Source: Timema cristinae
Taxonomy: Eukaryota > Arthropoda > Insecta > Phasmatodea > Timematidae
Direction of reading: 5' to 3'
Length of the DNA stretch: 64,000 nucleotides
Assembly: GCA_039000515.1 (NCBI GenBank)
Contig: JBCFYV010011135.1
Location: forward strand, 5,764,212-5,828,211
A model generated the notes under the pieces. That model saw only the letters and a program-made list of their open reading frames with translations. It was not told the DNA's origin and searched no databases. This document shows positions 43,186 through 54,882 of the stretch, in pieces. The stretch's first letter is position 1, and every line of letters begins with the position of its first letter. Both the position numbers and the translations under genes were made by a program.

Positions 43186-43439
43186 CCGCCACGGTGGCGT
43201 AGTAAGCTAACGCGCTTGTCGGGCGAGTTCGACTGCTGATTACGGGGAGATTGAGGTTTGAATCTCGGTCGAGTGAACTGGGGTGGTTTTTCCTAAATAG
43301 TTTTACACTCTCCCTCCACGCAATTGTGGGTTCACCTACTCTAAATTCAACCTTCCCAATTCCTAATCCATTAGCGTAATTAGTACTTAAGCGTATAGAC
43401 GAATGGGTAGTAAGACGCGGTGCTAGCTAAAAATAATAA
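43186..43439 (+). mobile_element. tRNA-derived SINE, copy 1
   Basis: Pol III head: GTGGCGTAGTAAGCTAACGC (box A region) and GAGGTTTGAATCTC (box B). The body is GTGGTTTTTCCTAAAT...CTCCCTCCACGC...GTAATTAGTACTTAAGCG and the 3' end is A-rich (AAAAATAATAA). Flanked by the perfect 12-bp duplication AAAGTCAAAAAC (43174-43185 and 43440-43451), the mark of LINE-type target-primed insertion. Copy 2 at 52724 is ~90 percent alike by eye. Confidence 0.85.
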
Positions 43440-43578
43440 AAAGTCAAAAACTACTGAGTTTTATTACAGTTCAGTATTAGGGAAGGGTAAGGTATAATTC
43501 TTCTGGAAATGTTCCCGCATTTGCGTGGAAGGGAGAGTGGAAAATCATTTAGGATAGATGAAGCTCAGTACACCTGTC

Positions 43579-43661
43579 CGGAATCAAGGCCCGACCTCAC
43601 CGCTTTGGCAGTCTAATCTTTGTGAAAGTGACGCCTTAAACCATGCGGCCAATGAAGCGGG
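43579..43661 (-). repeat. tRNA-Leu/Ser-like degenerate sequence
   Basis: On the minus strand TGGCCGCATGGTTTAAGGCG resembles the 5' half of class II tRNAs, and GGCCTTGATTCC is a weakened box B, ~65 nt apart. Mismatched stems argue for a tRNA-derived SINE fragment or pseudogene. Confidence 0.4.
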
Positions 43662-44435
43662 TATTAATAATTAAAAGTATTTTCATGTATCAACAATTCT
43701 TGTAAAATGTGTTCGATAGTTAAAACCTTAAAATAAAAAATGTATGTATGTATGTGACAGGAAAACTAATGATTAATTGAATATGTGTTTCCCTTTAAAA
43801 GTGATCAAATTGACGGGCAGGGTTTTTAATTTGTGCGCATGTGTGCCCGAAAATGTACATTTATACTATACATACTATATTATACATATATATACTATTG
43901 AATGACATGAATACAACTTTGTAACGTTGTGTTTTTCAATATATATTGGGCTAGCTTGAGCTCAAGTTGGCCAGCAACCTGACTTAAATGTTCTATAAAA
44001 GGCCTCTTTTTATAGCAGAAATGTTATAGAATAGGGAGGACTCAAGTTGGCCCGCCACATTAAATCTTTTATAAAATAGCCAATTTTGAAGCATAATTTA
44101 TAGTTTTCGACCACATATGAGGACAAACGCGGCACAAATGAATGGCGTAAATGCAATTTTTATACGTTATGTTTTTCAACATTTAGCTTGTGCTCAAGTT
44201 GGCGCCCGCAACATTTTTTTTAAAAGCCTAATTTTATAGCATAAATGTTCATGTTCGGGCACACATGATTACAAACTGAGCACTAATGATGGGGGGGGGG
44301 GGGGGAGGGGGGATTGGCGATGTGGTGGGCCAACTTGAGTTAGGTAAAGTCTAGGGATACTGAAGCAATAGAATTTATTGCAAGTCGACAAAGAGCTGAT
44401 TATAGTCGACGTCATAAAATTATTTAGAAACTCAC
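43662..44435. other. Non-coding; GTAT microsatellite, diverged internal repeats and poly-G
   Basis: (GTAT)n at ~43741-43755. Related segments with TTTTTCAA.AT..., GCT.GAGCTCAAGTTGG and GTTCTATAAAAG/TTTTATAGCA recur from ~43925, ~44035 and ~44175. A G-rich run lies at 44291-44312. Confidence 0.5.
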
Positions 44436-44570
44436 CTTTCTTCAGAAGAAGGAGACATAGAGTTGCAATCTATTGTTTCTGTTTGTTCTCGAATTTTAGG
44501 TTTCTGCTGGCTCGATGAACTGTTACCACCTCTGTTAGTATGGAAGTCATTTGCCTTTACAAAGCATACT
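44436..44570 (-). CDS. Candidate internal exon (45 codons) of a host gene
   Basis: A 135-bp open segment bounded by TTTATCTACAG| upstream and |GTGAGT downstream on the minus strand. Only the frame entered with one leading base is open; the protein is polar (HTNRGGNSSSSQQKPK, then TETIDCNSMSPSSEE) and not recognised. Entry and exit are both phase 2. Exon 1 at 49573-49485 ends with two bases of a codon, so the two would splice in frame across a ~4.9-kb intron that contains a DDE transposon. The next exon was not found. Supported only by splice consensus and phase. Confidence 0.45.
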
Positions 44571-45548
44571 CTGTAGATAAATAAGGTCACTTTTTAAGAA
44601 ACTTGTTTTTCTATGAATACTATAAAAACTACAAAATCAAAAGCCTATAAACGGTATATTTGAACATTTCTGACAGTAGAAAAAAATAAAGCCGAATTTA
44701 CTATCCTGAAATGATGTTATGAATCACCAAAATCACAGAAATTAATTACATACTTTTATTAAAAAAGTTATTTTCCTATAACCAGTACATATTTTATGTA
44801 AATTAAATATAATGGTGGTGTTATATAAAATTGGATAAATCTAAGAAATCACTATGCTTTACCTTACATTTTGCATAATTTGTATTTCAGCAAGTAGCTC
44901 TCAAAAATCTCAGACAAAAAGTGTAGTTATCTGAGGATTTTATTGCTAGGACATATTATATGCATGCAAAATAACACAGGATTTAATTTTGTCAAGCCTG
45001 TTAAAGTATTAGTTATTGTAATATAAAACTTGTATTTAAAAAATCTATAACAATTTAATTAAATAATTTAAAACAAACATTCCAGTACCCTATTTTATTA
45101 TTATTAAGTCATGTGAACAAATATTATTCTTACATATAATTTCTTATGAATATATAATGGCACAGTTTTGGTTTAAAAATATGCCTTTGTTACTTTTTGG
45201 GAAAATAACTATAAAAAATTAAAATAACAGTATTAAAAAATTGCTAGGGATGAGGAAGGATTTGATAGGAAAAGGTGCTCTCACATTAGCGTGTGGGGAT
45301 ATATGATAAAACCAAAAACTACCGTTAATGCACCTTGGTGGAGATTCGTGAAGCTTATCTCACCATGTAAGGCACTAATCCTGAAATTGGTCAATATTTA
45401 GTACATGATTAGTGCTTTAAATCCTGCAGTCTCCGAATTAGTTCTTTATTTACAACGTACTAAGGGACGTACATTACCGGCTGAGGGAGACTAGTTCACG
45501 CAGCCCCACCATGTAATGCAATAATTCAGAAAAACGTGTCGATACTTA
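44571..45548. other. Intronic AT-rich sequence
   Basis: No gene. A loose duplication CTCACCATGTAAGGCACTAAT / CCCACCATGTAATGCAATAAT occurs at ~45359 and ~45506, just before the transposon end. Confidence 0.4.
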
Positions 45549-46115
45549 GGAGGCCACGACGTTCGGATCACGGATTATCTTCAAACTTTGTACACTTATA
45601 GTAGTAGTCCATTAAGACAACATAATGAGCAAGTAGTAAGGCGTACTACTTAGGCGTTTTCGAGAAAATTGCCAGAGAAGTTTGACGTGTCGAATATGTA
45701 CCGGTGCGTTGCAACTATAAGCACGAGATGGTGGCGGTCGAGTGGTTAGCGTTCAAGCTCCTTAATCACTGGATCGCTGGATCGAGTCCCGCTCATCTTT
45801 TTTTTTTTCCAAGACTGGTCATATTCTTTCATATATATTACAATTCAACGGTAATATAACGAAAAAATACGTGTATTTGCATGCACTTTAATTGAATTTC
45901 CAATGTTATTTGGCTGTTTATTAATTTTTATTATTACAAAAAATATTATATTTATAACTATCGACAAGTAAACGACCAAACGCATAAATATTTCCTGAAA
46001 ATGTATGCCTGTTGTGATTCGCGAAATCCCTCGTACCTGAAATCGGGTAAGGTACCCGGAACTGTTTTTAGGCCTGCAGACACAGGTTTGAAACGATAAG
46101 GGGAGGGCCAAGCAT
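45549..46115 (+). repeat. Left terminal inverted repeat
   Basis: Pairs with ~48165-48709 with small indels. The ORF at 45845-46138 inside it is not credited. Confidence 0.8.
45729..45800 (+). repeat. tRNA-like segment with oligo-T in left TIR
   Basis: GGTCGAGTGGTTAGCG (box-A-like) and GGATCGAGTCCC (box-B-like), then CTCATC and a T11 run like a Pol III terminator. GATG and CATC at the ends could form part of an acceptor stem. Confidence 0.45.
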
Positions 46116-46213
46116 GGAAAGCCCAAGTCAAACATCAATAAATAAAGGTGCGAATAACTTGATTCAATAATACAATGAGTTACAATATGTCAGAATATAA
46201 GGGTAATGTACAA

Positions 46214-47151
46214 TTAATCGTCGGATGTGCTTTCAACATTACAAGTTGCAGGATGATATTTTTCATACAGACACGGAAAACATAAATTAAAACGGCATCT
46301 ACTACATCGAATGAATGCAATTTTCTCACATGCACAAGGAATATTCAGAGATTTTTTTACGGAAAAACAAACCTCGTTGACATTTAAAAAAATTCTCTTT
46401 ATTTCGACCATTTGGATGCAAATCATGCGTAACGCAACATTTTCGTAAATATCGGTGCTGATAGTTGGTGATGTACTATAGAGTGTATTTTAATAGCATC
46501 TTCACGAGAAGCAATTTCTCGTTCATTTTCAATTAAATATGAACAATTTTGAAGGCGCTTGATAAAGTTTTTAACTTGCCTATAGAAATAAACGTCGCAC
46601 GGTTGCCAAATCGGAGTACATTTCGGGGTTATGACTTTAACCGTGCAAGTTCCAAGACCTTCGTCATTGGTAAAGATTTCATCGTACAAAGCAGGATTCG
46701 TTTGACCCCCCCAAGAATCTATTATTAGCAAGAATTTTTCTTTTTCCACATAGGGAAGCATGACGCTCGTTAAAAATGAATTATACAGTTGTGTGATAAG
46801 TTTCCCATATTTAGAACTTGTTACAACGACATTTGGAAGGTCTTTCGTTAAATTGCCAACAGTTTTTTGAACCCTTGGACCAAAATTTCCCGTAGCTTCC
46901 TGCAAACACAAAAACACTTGCGGCAATAATCTACCAGACATCGTCATCGCGTATTGTGCCGTGTATGAGTGGGTTACCTTGTTGATATCGCGCTTTTTAA
47001 CAAACACAGTTTTAGAATTTTTTTCAGCGAGAGTTCTGTCAAAGTTGACTGGTACTGGCAACCTGTCTGATCTGTATTGATCACAAATTTTTGTCAAAAT
47101 TTGGGATAATTGCCTTCGTCTGCATTTGAAACTTCCTTGCAGCTTCTAGTG
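46214..47151 (-). pseudogene. Transposase, DDE catalytic and C-terminal cysteine-rich part
   Basis: ORF 47097-46423 (TTG-initiated, so really a continuation) has MTMSGRLLPQVFLCL, then FLLIIDSWGGQT with a catalytic-type aspartate and TPKCTPIWQPCDVYFY with a second acidic position, as in DDE_1/pogo-like transposases. After TGA at 46423 and a frame change, ORF 46426-46214 encodes a C-terminal Cys/His-rich module (CACEKIAFIRCSRCRFNLC, then CLYEKYHPATC). Upstream of 47100 the frame remains open for ~15 codons. Joins to the upstream exon through an apparent intron at 47333-47436. Confidence 0.72.
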
Positions 47152-47332
47152 TTTGTTTCTTCCAAAGTCACAGATTCCCTGTTACTTACATATCGCGTGA
47201 ACTTCCTCTGCCGAATTCTGTGACGTTGTTTGAATATTTTAACCATGAAAGTGAAGCTTTAAAGATAAAGTCCTCCGATTGAAATTGGCCAGCAGCAGCC
47301 AAAGCCCACTGCTGTAAGTTCCTTGATGTTAC

Positions 47333-47436
47333 CTGAAAAGTAAAATCAAAGTTTCATTTCATTACCATAATGTGTTCTTCAAATATGGTTGTTGAAGATA
47401 TAAAAATAGATGTAAAGTGATAAAAATGTACACTAC
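47333..47436 (-). other. Inferred 104-bp intron in the transposase gene
   Basis: Minus strand shows CAGCAA|GTAGTG at 47436 and TTACTTTTCAG|GTAAC ending at 47333. Reading NYQQ before and VTSRNLQQWALAAAGQF after joins plausible coding on both sides. Confidence 0.4.
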
Positions 47437-48011
47437 TTGCTGATAATTTTTGCGAGCCTCCACGAAGCGGTCATTGGTCCACGAATCAATTATTGAATAT
47501 TTATCGATCGTTGTTCCTCCAGTTTTTATGTTTTATTCCCATCTCTTCAAATCGTCCTTTCTTTTTAAACTTCGAGATCCTTTTATCTGGAGAGTTGGTA
47601 GATTCCACGTGGGGTGTTCTTTTGCCAGTCTCATTACTTTTACTACGGAACGTATCCGGCTTTTACCTTCTTTTCGGCTGGCTCATAATCCTCATCGTCG
47701 GAAAAATCTCCTTCAACTTCATGGAATAGACCTCCTTCATCTACTTCGTTGAAATGAATGAGGTCCTCGTCAGTAATAAATATCTTTTCTCCTAACATTT
47801 CAACAGTAGACTGATACAGTTCTTCTCCAATCGCCATTGCATCTGCAGAAATCATTGTTGATGATTCTGTATCAATAAGGTCCGCTTCTTGAAGAAGAAT
47901 ATCACAGTACACGAACGCATCTTTTAACTGACGTTTTGCAACTACATTATTCATTGAATCTTCATGACATTCATCATTTGCAGTAGTCGAAGAACCGGGA
48001 GTCACCTTCAT
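47437..48011 (-). pseudogene. Transposase N-terminal part
   Basis: ORF 48011-47643 starts MKVTPGSST and is acidic (DLIDTESSTM, EGDFSDDEDYEPAEKKVK). After a stop and frame change near 47640, a second open part (~47636-47437) reads LAKEHPTWNLPTLQIKG, then YSIIDSWTNDRFVEARKNYQQ, with one TAA. The helical, basic second part probably belongs to the DNA-binding region. Confidence 0.55.
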
Positions 48012-48164
48012 TTTTGCAGTAAAAATGTAAATTTTGTGATTTTCAAAAAATTCGCACGTACACTATTCGTTCCTGCTACTTTAGCAAGGTCTCACCGCTA
48101 TGCAAGTTAACTGCCAAATGATGCTTGTTCTATCGCATCAGCCCTATTAGAATAGAACCCAGGT

Positions 48165-48709
48165 CAAAGCCTGGCCCTCCTCTTGTTTTTTCAAACCGGT
48201 GTCTGCAGGTCGAAAAGTGCATAACAGTTCCGGGTACCTTACCCGGGTACGAGGGATTTTGCGAATCACGACAGGCATACATTTTCAGGAAAAATTTATG
48301 CGTTTGGTCGTTTACTTGTCGATGTAATAATAAAAATTAATAAATAGCCAAATAACATTGGAAATTCAATTAAAGTTCATGCAAATACACGTATTTTTTC
48401 GTTATATTATCTTTGAATTGTAATATATATGAAAGAATATGACCAGTCTTGAAAAAAAAAGATGAGCGGCACTCGTTCCAGCGATCCAGTGATTACGGAG
48501 CTTGAACGCTAACCACTCGACCGCCACCATCTCGTGCTTATAGTCGCAACGCACCGGTACATATTCGACGCGTCAAACTTCTCTTGCGATATTCTCGAAA
48601 ACGCCTAAGTAGTACGCCTTACTACTTGCTCATTATGTTGTCTTAATGGACTACTACTATAAGTGTACAAAGTTTGAAGATAATCCGTGATCCGAACGTC
48701 GTGGCCTCC
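48165..48709 (-). repeat. Right terminal inverted repeat
   Basis: Reverse complement of the left TIR. Includes the mirrored tRNA-like segment (48462-48532) next to A9. Confidence 0.8.
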
Positions 48710-49484
48710 CCTTGTTAGTATATAATCCCTGCTTTCAATCAAGAGTGTTCAGTAATGATTAGAAATTTTAGGTTACCATCCAATATGTTGCTTAAATTTA
48801 CAATATATCATCGGTAAACTTCTAGATCTTGATACAACCCTAATTGGTGGGATATTTAGGGTTAAACATTACGGGCTTTGTTTCATAAGGAGAGGAAAAT
48901 TCATATTTACGCAGAAATTAAATATGTTGCTCAAGGTTTTTATATTGTAAAGCTGATTTTGAAACTTTTTCAATTGAAACTACTAGTCAGGCAGTAAACA
49001 TTGTAATAATTGTTTTAGATTTAACCTTCACGTATCAGATCTGAATTAGGCTTTATTAAAATTAAATTTTATTTTGCGTGAGGCGATTAAAACTGTGTTT
49101 TTGTTTATAGTTATACATATTTTAAGAAATTAAACTGTCCATTACTACTTTGTTAGTAATTAGTATACGTACAGTAAATATATGCTTTTTTTTCTCTTAC
49201 TTCTCTTCATGTAATGATTTTAGTATAGTCCAAAGAATGAATGGAAGCTCATTGGATTTATAAGAATAATTATAACGACCATGAAAATATATGTTTTAAA
49301 TTTAAGCAACAGAATTCAAATTATGGTTATCTACTCTACGGGACCAGCTTCATGAAGCTTCCGGATGGGATTTTAACCCCGTCCTCCTGAATATAGGAGC
49401 AACACGACAAAATGAAACTAGCACGTAACCGTTGAACAGTGAACTAGGTCCTGTTTTTGTACTAATAAATCAGTATGTACTTAC
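48710..49484. other. Intronic AT-rich sequence
   Basis: No gene. A degenerate tRNA-like piece (minus strand, AACGGTTACGTGC ... GGGGTTAAAATCCC) lies at ~49340-49445. The rest is featureless. Confidence 0.4.
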
Positions 49485-49573
49485 TTTGATCCATCAATAA
49501 AACGCTTCTTCCCCTTATTCCATCCTAATTTTTTGCGGCGAGCAGATAGTCGAAGTCTAGTTTTTTTCACCAT
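49485..49573 (-). CDS. Candidate first coding exon of a host gene
   Basis: ATG 49573 opens a very basic 29-codon segment (MVKKTRLRLSARRKKLGWNK, then GKKRF) that ends in front of GTAAGT after two bases of the next codon. These two bases plus the first base of the exon at 44570 form a complete codon, and the frame continues open. The basic start resembles a nucleic-acid-binding or nuclear protein, but no family is recognised. The leader has a short uORF overlapping the ATG, and an NRF-1-type motif lies ~286 bp upstream. Confidence 0.45.
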
Positions 49574-49599
49574 TTCGATGGTCCGTTTTGCTTGTTCAT
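49567..49599 (-). promoter_or_regulatory. Upstream ORF overlapping the start codon
   Basis: ATG 49599 opens a 10-codon frame whose TGA (49569-49567) overlaps the main start as ATGGTGA. Such overlap can repress or couple initiation. Confidence 0.35.
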
Positions 49600-49858
49600 A
49601 GTAGTTTTAATTGATCGAAAATAACAATATTATTCTATGTTATTAATGTGTAATTATAATAGCTATAATAAGAAGACAAAGCATACACAACTGTTCAGAA
49701 ACACAGGACCAGTTTGTAAACACATTTACCATAAAAGCTACAGTAGATAATATTATTTTAAATCTTTTTTAACCAACACTCAAAACTAAAAGATGTACGG
49801 TCTAACTGTGCGTTGTCTCATCTCTCAACAAGGCGAGGGCAGACATCCAATTAAAAGA

Positions 49859-49868
49859 GCGCATGCGC
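49859..49868 (-). promoter_or_regulatory. NRF-1-like motif GCGCATGCGC
   Basis: Perfect palindromic core of the NRF-1/Ewg consensus, ~286 bp upstream of ATG 49573. CpGs are rare in this neighbourhood, which makes it stand out. Confidence 0.45.
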
Positions 49869-52710
49869 ATGGTGTCAACTGCCTTTCCTTCTTTCTCCGA
49901 CTATTCTTTACTTCTAAAGCGTAGATGGAAGATATGGCTGCACTACGTGATGGCTGAAAAGCATTAGTTTTGACGCGTCAAAGCAGCAAAATGAATTATC
50001 AATTATCTTTACATTTTCTGTTGTGACCTTATCAAAAAATGACTTTATTTGTTTCTGAAAGGTTGTATCTAGGATTATATAGTAGTTACCCTCGTCTCAA
50101 ATTTATGACAATATACTTAAAAGGCCATTGAAAATGAGTAAATTTCGAATTTTCATTAATTTTTTATAGACATAGATTATCAAAATATAGGGTTGAGAGT
50201 ACTAGATAAGCATGTCGCCACCTTTTATCTTCCTTTTGGCTTAAGTTAAGTTTGTAAAAAATAAAACACTACTTAACCATGGCGTATTTCCTGAACGTTT
50301 GTAACGCATTTCAACTCTCCAGTAGGCAGCCCCCTTAACGTTTATAACATTTAAATCATTTGGTGTGTGCCCTAGGCCACTATTTAAATTATGTTTTTTT
50401 AGATAGTTAACAAGATAGTTAATTGTTTCTAGGATGGTTGGCTTGGTTAAATGGTACCTTCGAATGGGGATAGTGTTTGAGGGTAGTCTTTTATTACTTT
50501 GTAAGGATAAACTATGTTTGGTTTGTATCCAGGGTTTATTATCGTTAATTAGGGAACAACTAATTAACCTCAATTGTTTGCTTCTACATTTTGTAACTCT
50601 GTTATTTACTCAGGATAGTGTATGAGCGTAATCTTTATTGTTCCTGTTTGTAAGGTCGTTTTTATCCATGGTTTATTATCGTTAATTAGGGGACTTCAAT
50701 TGTTTTGGTCTTACACATGGTAACTCTGTTATTCACTCACCGAAGGTTCTCGTGTTACTACATAGATTGTATCCTAATTAACGCCATTGGGCGCGTATGT
50801 TTAGGACGTGTTAGGATTTTAGTTGTCTTCACGTTGCGTAAAACGGGCAATAATCTTATGTTTTGTCTTTTATAGAAACACATTGTTCGTAAAGTAATTG
50901 GATCTCTGTTTGTAATGTTAACACCTATGAAAAGACTAGAATTTATTTTCTAAGGGTATAAACTTATAATTTGTAGAAATTTGGAAAAAGGCTCGCTTGG
51001 ATGTTGAGAGCCTATCGTTAGTCATCAATGGCCTTTTATTTTCTTGCTTTCACTGTCGGCTGGTGACAACGTACATTTACGTAATGGCTCCATTGTAGCA
51101 TTTGCTTGCTACAAGTGCAAACATCTAAGTCGTAAAACAGAGACTTACCCCATTGCACGGATGTCGACCCCAGTTGAGCCAGTTACGGAAACTACACTCC
51201 CAGCCACTAAAAACGTGCCCAGCCTCAACAACATGCCACGATAGACTGAGCCGGTGCCTCCTCAATATCCATGTGCAAAAAACCGGGCCAAAGAACTTCA
51301 GAAGAAAAGAAGACTCTCTTCACCCCAGTGTCCAGGCTGTTCCCAAGTGGTCTAGAAACGTATGGAAGATTTCATCGCATGTGGATTCCTCCTCTTGTTT
51401 ATTCTCTTTGGATCACCACCCCTCCCCGTGTGGTCCCTTCGTTCTGTTTTCCGTGAGCCGTGCTGAATGATATATAAGACTGGTTTTGAAAATGATAGAG
51501 CACTCTTGGACATGCTTCGGTAATAGTTGGACGAGGCTGAGGCTTCAGTCATTATTTATAAAATGTAATCAAAATTATCTTTCAGCGTATTTATTTAATT
51601 TCTGTCTTCTAAATTCTCTTTCGGCATAATATTGATAATTTCTTTTCTTTTCTTGAAATGATTGGACTCTGGTTGCACATGATTAAGCAGAGACTTTAGA
51701 TAATTTAAACATAGGGATATTAAATGTTTAGGTATATGTATTGTTTATTTATCTCAAACCTTTTGAGTAATGGTCAAATTGGTTTTTCTCGGTTAAATAT
51801 TAGATCTTGTAAATGTTTATTAACTCAAATTAATCTTGTTGTTAACCTTGAGTTCTAAGTAGTAAGGTTATAGTTATGAGGTTGGGCGTTAATTGTAGGA
51901 CAGTGCTAGTGATATGGTTGGAAAACTTTATAGTAATTTTGATTATTGAACGCAATTCTTTAACCAGAATTAGCGAATATATTGTTGGTTAATTTTAGGA
52001 TTGATATGAAAGTTTATTGATATTGTATATAATTTGTTATATATGATGAGCCAGTGTAGTACTTTCATTTGTATCACTACGAAATTTGTTTTGAAAGTTA
52101 CGGGCAATACTCATGTCAAATTATTGTGAGTATTGGAAAATGAGGTTCCTGAGGAATTTTAAGATGAAGGTCTTGTATTTACAGTCTTTGGAGACTGATT
52201 GGAATAAACAATGACTTTCGCGTATGATGTTGTTAACCAAGATCAAGAATTTAATTGTTAATAGCTTTCTTCAAGCTAAACTATTGTGTTATAATGAGCA
52301 CGATTTTTGTACATTATCAATTCAAATAAGGACTTCTTCCTTATTTGACATGTTGCAAATATTTAATTCAGTTTTTAATCAATGATCAATTCTGTTGACT
52401 TCTCTATTTATGCTACTTTCCTATTACTTATATATCCATAGGTTTTATAACTTCTCTAATTTTAAGAGGTAGTTTATTTTTGGTGGTTTGTTCAGGTGTA
52501 CATTTAACTATTGTTGAGTCTGACCGTCAGATATAGTCCGCAACCGGATTGAGTTGCGTGTTCTGGGTACAGTTGTTGTACTCAGATTTTCAATATTATT
52601 TTTATAACTCACACAACTCACACCTATTGCCGTTTTTATTAGTTTATTTTTTATTTTTGGACCCTACTTGTTAGGTTTTGGGTGTGGAAAAGGGTTCTTT
52701 TATTTGGCTT
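49869..52710. other. Non-coding; one ~150-bp tandem duplication
   Basis: GTTTATTATCGTTAATTAGG with ...TCAATTGTTT... and GTAACTCTGTTATT.ACTCA occurs at 50500-50615 and 50648-50740. ORFs at 50241-50625 are antisense or chance readings of this repeat. ORFs at 51044-51470 include CPGCS and CYKC pairs but no recognised domain and no splice context. Confidence 0.45.
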
Positions 52711-52723
52711 AGACCCGCTTCTG

Positions 52724-52972
52724 TGGCGTAGTTGGCTAACGCGCTTATCCTGTTGAGCCCGACTGCTGAGGACGGAGAGATCGAGGTTCGAATCTCGGTC
52801 GGGTGAACAGGGGGTGGTTTTTCCTAAATGGTTTTCCACTCTCCCTCCACGCAAATGCGGGTTCACTTCCTTTAATTCAACATTCCCAATTCATAATCCA
52901 TTAGTGTAATTAGTACTTAAGCGTATAACCCGAACTGGTAGTAAGATGCGGTGCTAAAAATAATAATAATAA
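52724..52972 (+). mobile_element. tRNA-derived SINE, copy 2
   Basis: Same family and orientation as 43186-43439: GTGGCGTAGTTGGCTAACGC and GAGGTTCGAATCTCG are boxes A and B. Ends in (AAT)n. Flanked by the 13-bp duplication TATTTGGCTTAGA (52711-52723 and 52973-52985). Box B is intact here, so this is the better-preserved copy. Confidence 0.87.
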
Positions 52973-52985
52973 TATTTGGCTTAGA

Positions 52986-54540
52986 GAATTTTTGTGAGAA
53001 GGATATTAGATTATTATGATTTGGTTCTTGTATCAGCACGATTAGTTATGAAACAAAACCTTGTCAGTTTTTTCCAATTCAGATATGATCTGAGGTCATT
53101 ATAATATGCTTTTAGTTATTAATTTATGTACATCAACTTACTTGTTAAACATTGTAAGCCCTAAGCTCCAAACTAGAGGGATTCAATACATAAATATAAA
53201 CAAAACCTACAGTTAAATAAAAATAAAATAGAATATAGAGGAGCGCGTAGAGTGAATATCCTAAAATTGTGAGTTATAAAATGCTGGACATTTCGAATGT
53301 CCCCAGCGCACGCAACTCACTCTTGTGATTAGCGGGAAACTACGGTCCACCTTCACAGGTTGCCTAACATATTAATTTATAAAAAGGTTGAAGGCTAATC
53401 CCTCACACCTTTTCTAGACATAGGGATAATATGGCGTAATTATGTAATAGAATAAATTTAAGTCTTAGAATCTTTTAGATTTAATTTATGCCAAACTTTA
53501 TTAAATAATAAGCATATTATTTGAAGAGCATTTAATAGTTCAGTTATATATATATATATATAATAGTCGTGAGTGAGCAAGCATTCTCAACATAAATATA
53601 TACTATCCAATAAAAACATTGTTCCATTAATATTTACTCTTTTCCTTCTAATCATTACGTTATTTATTATGTACCCTAAACATATTACGTAAATACAAAT
53701 ATTGATGCATAACATTAATTTAATATGATCATACGTAGTACAGTAAATGATCTCTCCTAACTAACACATTTTTGAACCTGTTGCGAAAATGCCACATGTT
53801 ACTAAAAGTTTTAGTTCCATCATAAATACCTAATGTCAATACCATTTAACTTTAACGCTAATAACCTACTAGCATAACTCAAATAGCCTTCGCCTATGTC
53901 CTAAACAAGGATTATAGTACTATTATAAATATCGAGGATATTTCCTAACATTACCCCTTTAAGTTTGTTTTTTTTGTTACTATTTTGGCACAAAATAAAT
54001 ATTAACAACACTATCCTAAAAATAACAATCGAGAAACTAGTAAAAAAATATAAAGTCAAGTTGATATATATAATAATCTAGTGCAATACTCCATTCTACT
54101 AATATTGAAAATCTCGGCACCATATTTCAAACACTTTCCCACCTTAATGTTTACCAAACCCAAAATGCCACATTTGCAATTGAGACGAAATAAAGTTAAT
54201 TTTGAAATGTTTGACTTTCAATCATTATGGATAATATTGAAAAGTTCTGATCTAACAACACTCTCAAATTTTCATATTTACTACACTCATCTAACCTAAA
54301 TACTACTGAGAAACAAATAAAATTAATAGGTTGAGTATAAAGTTCGCGCATAATGCCTAATATCAATAACACAGAAAAATGTTTGACTTTACAATACTCT
54401 CATTATAAAGTAAATCAAAGACGTAGATTTACGCAAATACTTTATAATTAAATTTGATAAAAAGATCTAAAAAGAATTTTGACTAGTTCCCATAATTTAC
54501 ATTTAAACCGAAATTGGATTTTATTCTTACATTAACGTAA
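52986..54540. other. Non-coding AT-rich DNA
   Basis: (TA)n at ~53546-53563. No gene; small ORFs are chance. Confidence 0.5.
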
Positions 54541-54882
54541 TATGTCCGTTAAGCCGACGCTTAGTCCTACATGGTCGCAGCCAAGTCCAAGAGTGACGTC
54601 TTCCTCGACGGATGGTATTTTATATGGCACACTCATCGAACAGGATAGGCACAAAGGAAGGGGGCGCGCCGGCAGAAGAACATTCTATATTATTCAGGCA
54701 AAGCCTGGCAGTTACCATCTTCTTCTCGTTTCTTGAAGTTGGGCGGATTGATCATGGTAGTGGTGGTGCCGGTCTCTAGTGGCGAGATGCGGAACTTGGC
54801 TCAGTCTTGGCAGTTGTTCGCTTGTGGTTTGTGTAGTCGGATGTTTGTTGCGCGAGGTGCTCGGCAAGATTAGTGGTATTGG
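54541..54882 (+). promoter_or_regulatory. GC-rich patch with CRE half-site and splice donor; possible untranslated first exon
   Basis: Rises sharply in GC and CpG (GGGGGCGCGCCGGC) against AT-rich flanks, contains AGTGACGTCTTCC, and ends at GG|GTAAGT (GT at 54883). This could be a TATA-less promoter with a non-coding first exon on the plus strand. No following exon was found and the 64-codon ORF is not convincing. Confidence 0.25.

Larger units (their letters stand above)
45549..48709 (-). mobile_element. DDE (pogo-superfamily-like) transposon with ~570-bp terminal inverted repeats
   Basis: Left TIR 45549-~46115 and right TIR ~48165-48709 are reverse complements (outer ends GGAGGCCACGACG and CGTCGTGGCCTCC). 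They flank a minus-strand transposase gene. TA precedes the left end, but a matching TA does not directly follow the right end, so the duplication is unresolved. Each TIR carries a tRNA-like segment next to an oligo-T/oligo-A run. The element sits in the inferred intron of a minus-strand host gene. Confidence 0.8.

Noticed and set aside
45845..46138. 97-aa minus ORF
   Set aside because: Lies inside a terminal inverted repeat and crosses the tract next to the tRNA-like segment; no domain.
46423..47097. Transposase starting at 47097
   Set aside because: That start is TTG and the frame is open upstream; the protein continues through an apparent intron to 48011.
51044..51470. Cysteine-containing ORFs as a host exon
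   Set aside because: CYKC and CPGCS are in different frames, the frame has stops, and no splice sites of quality bound it.
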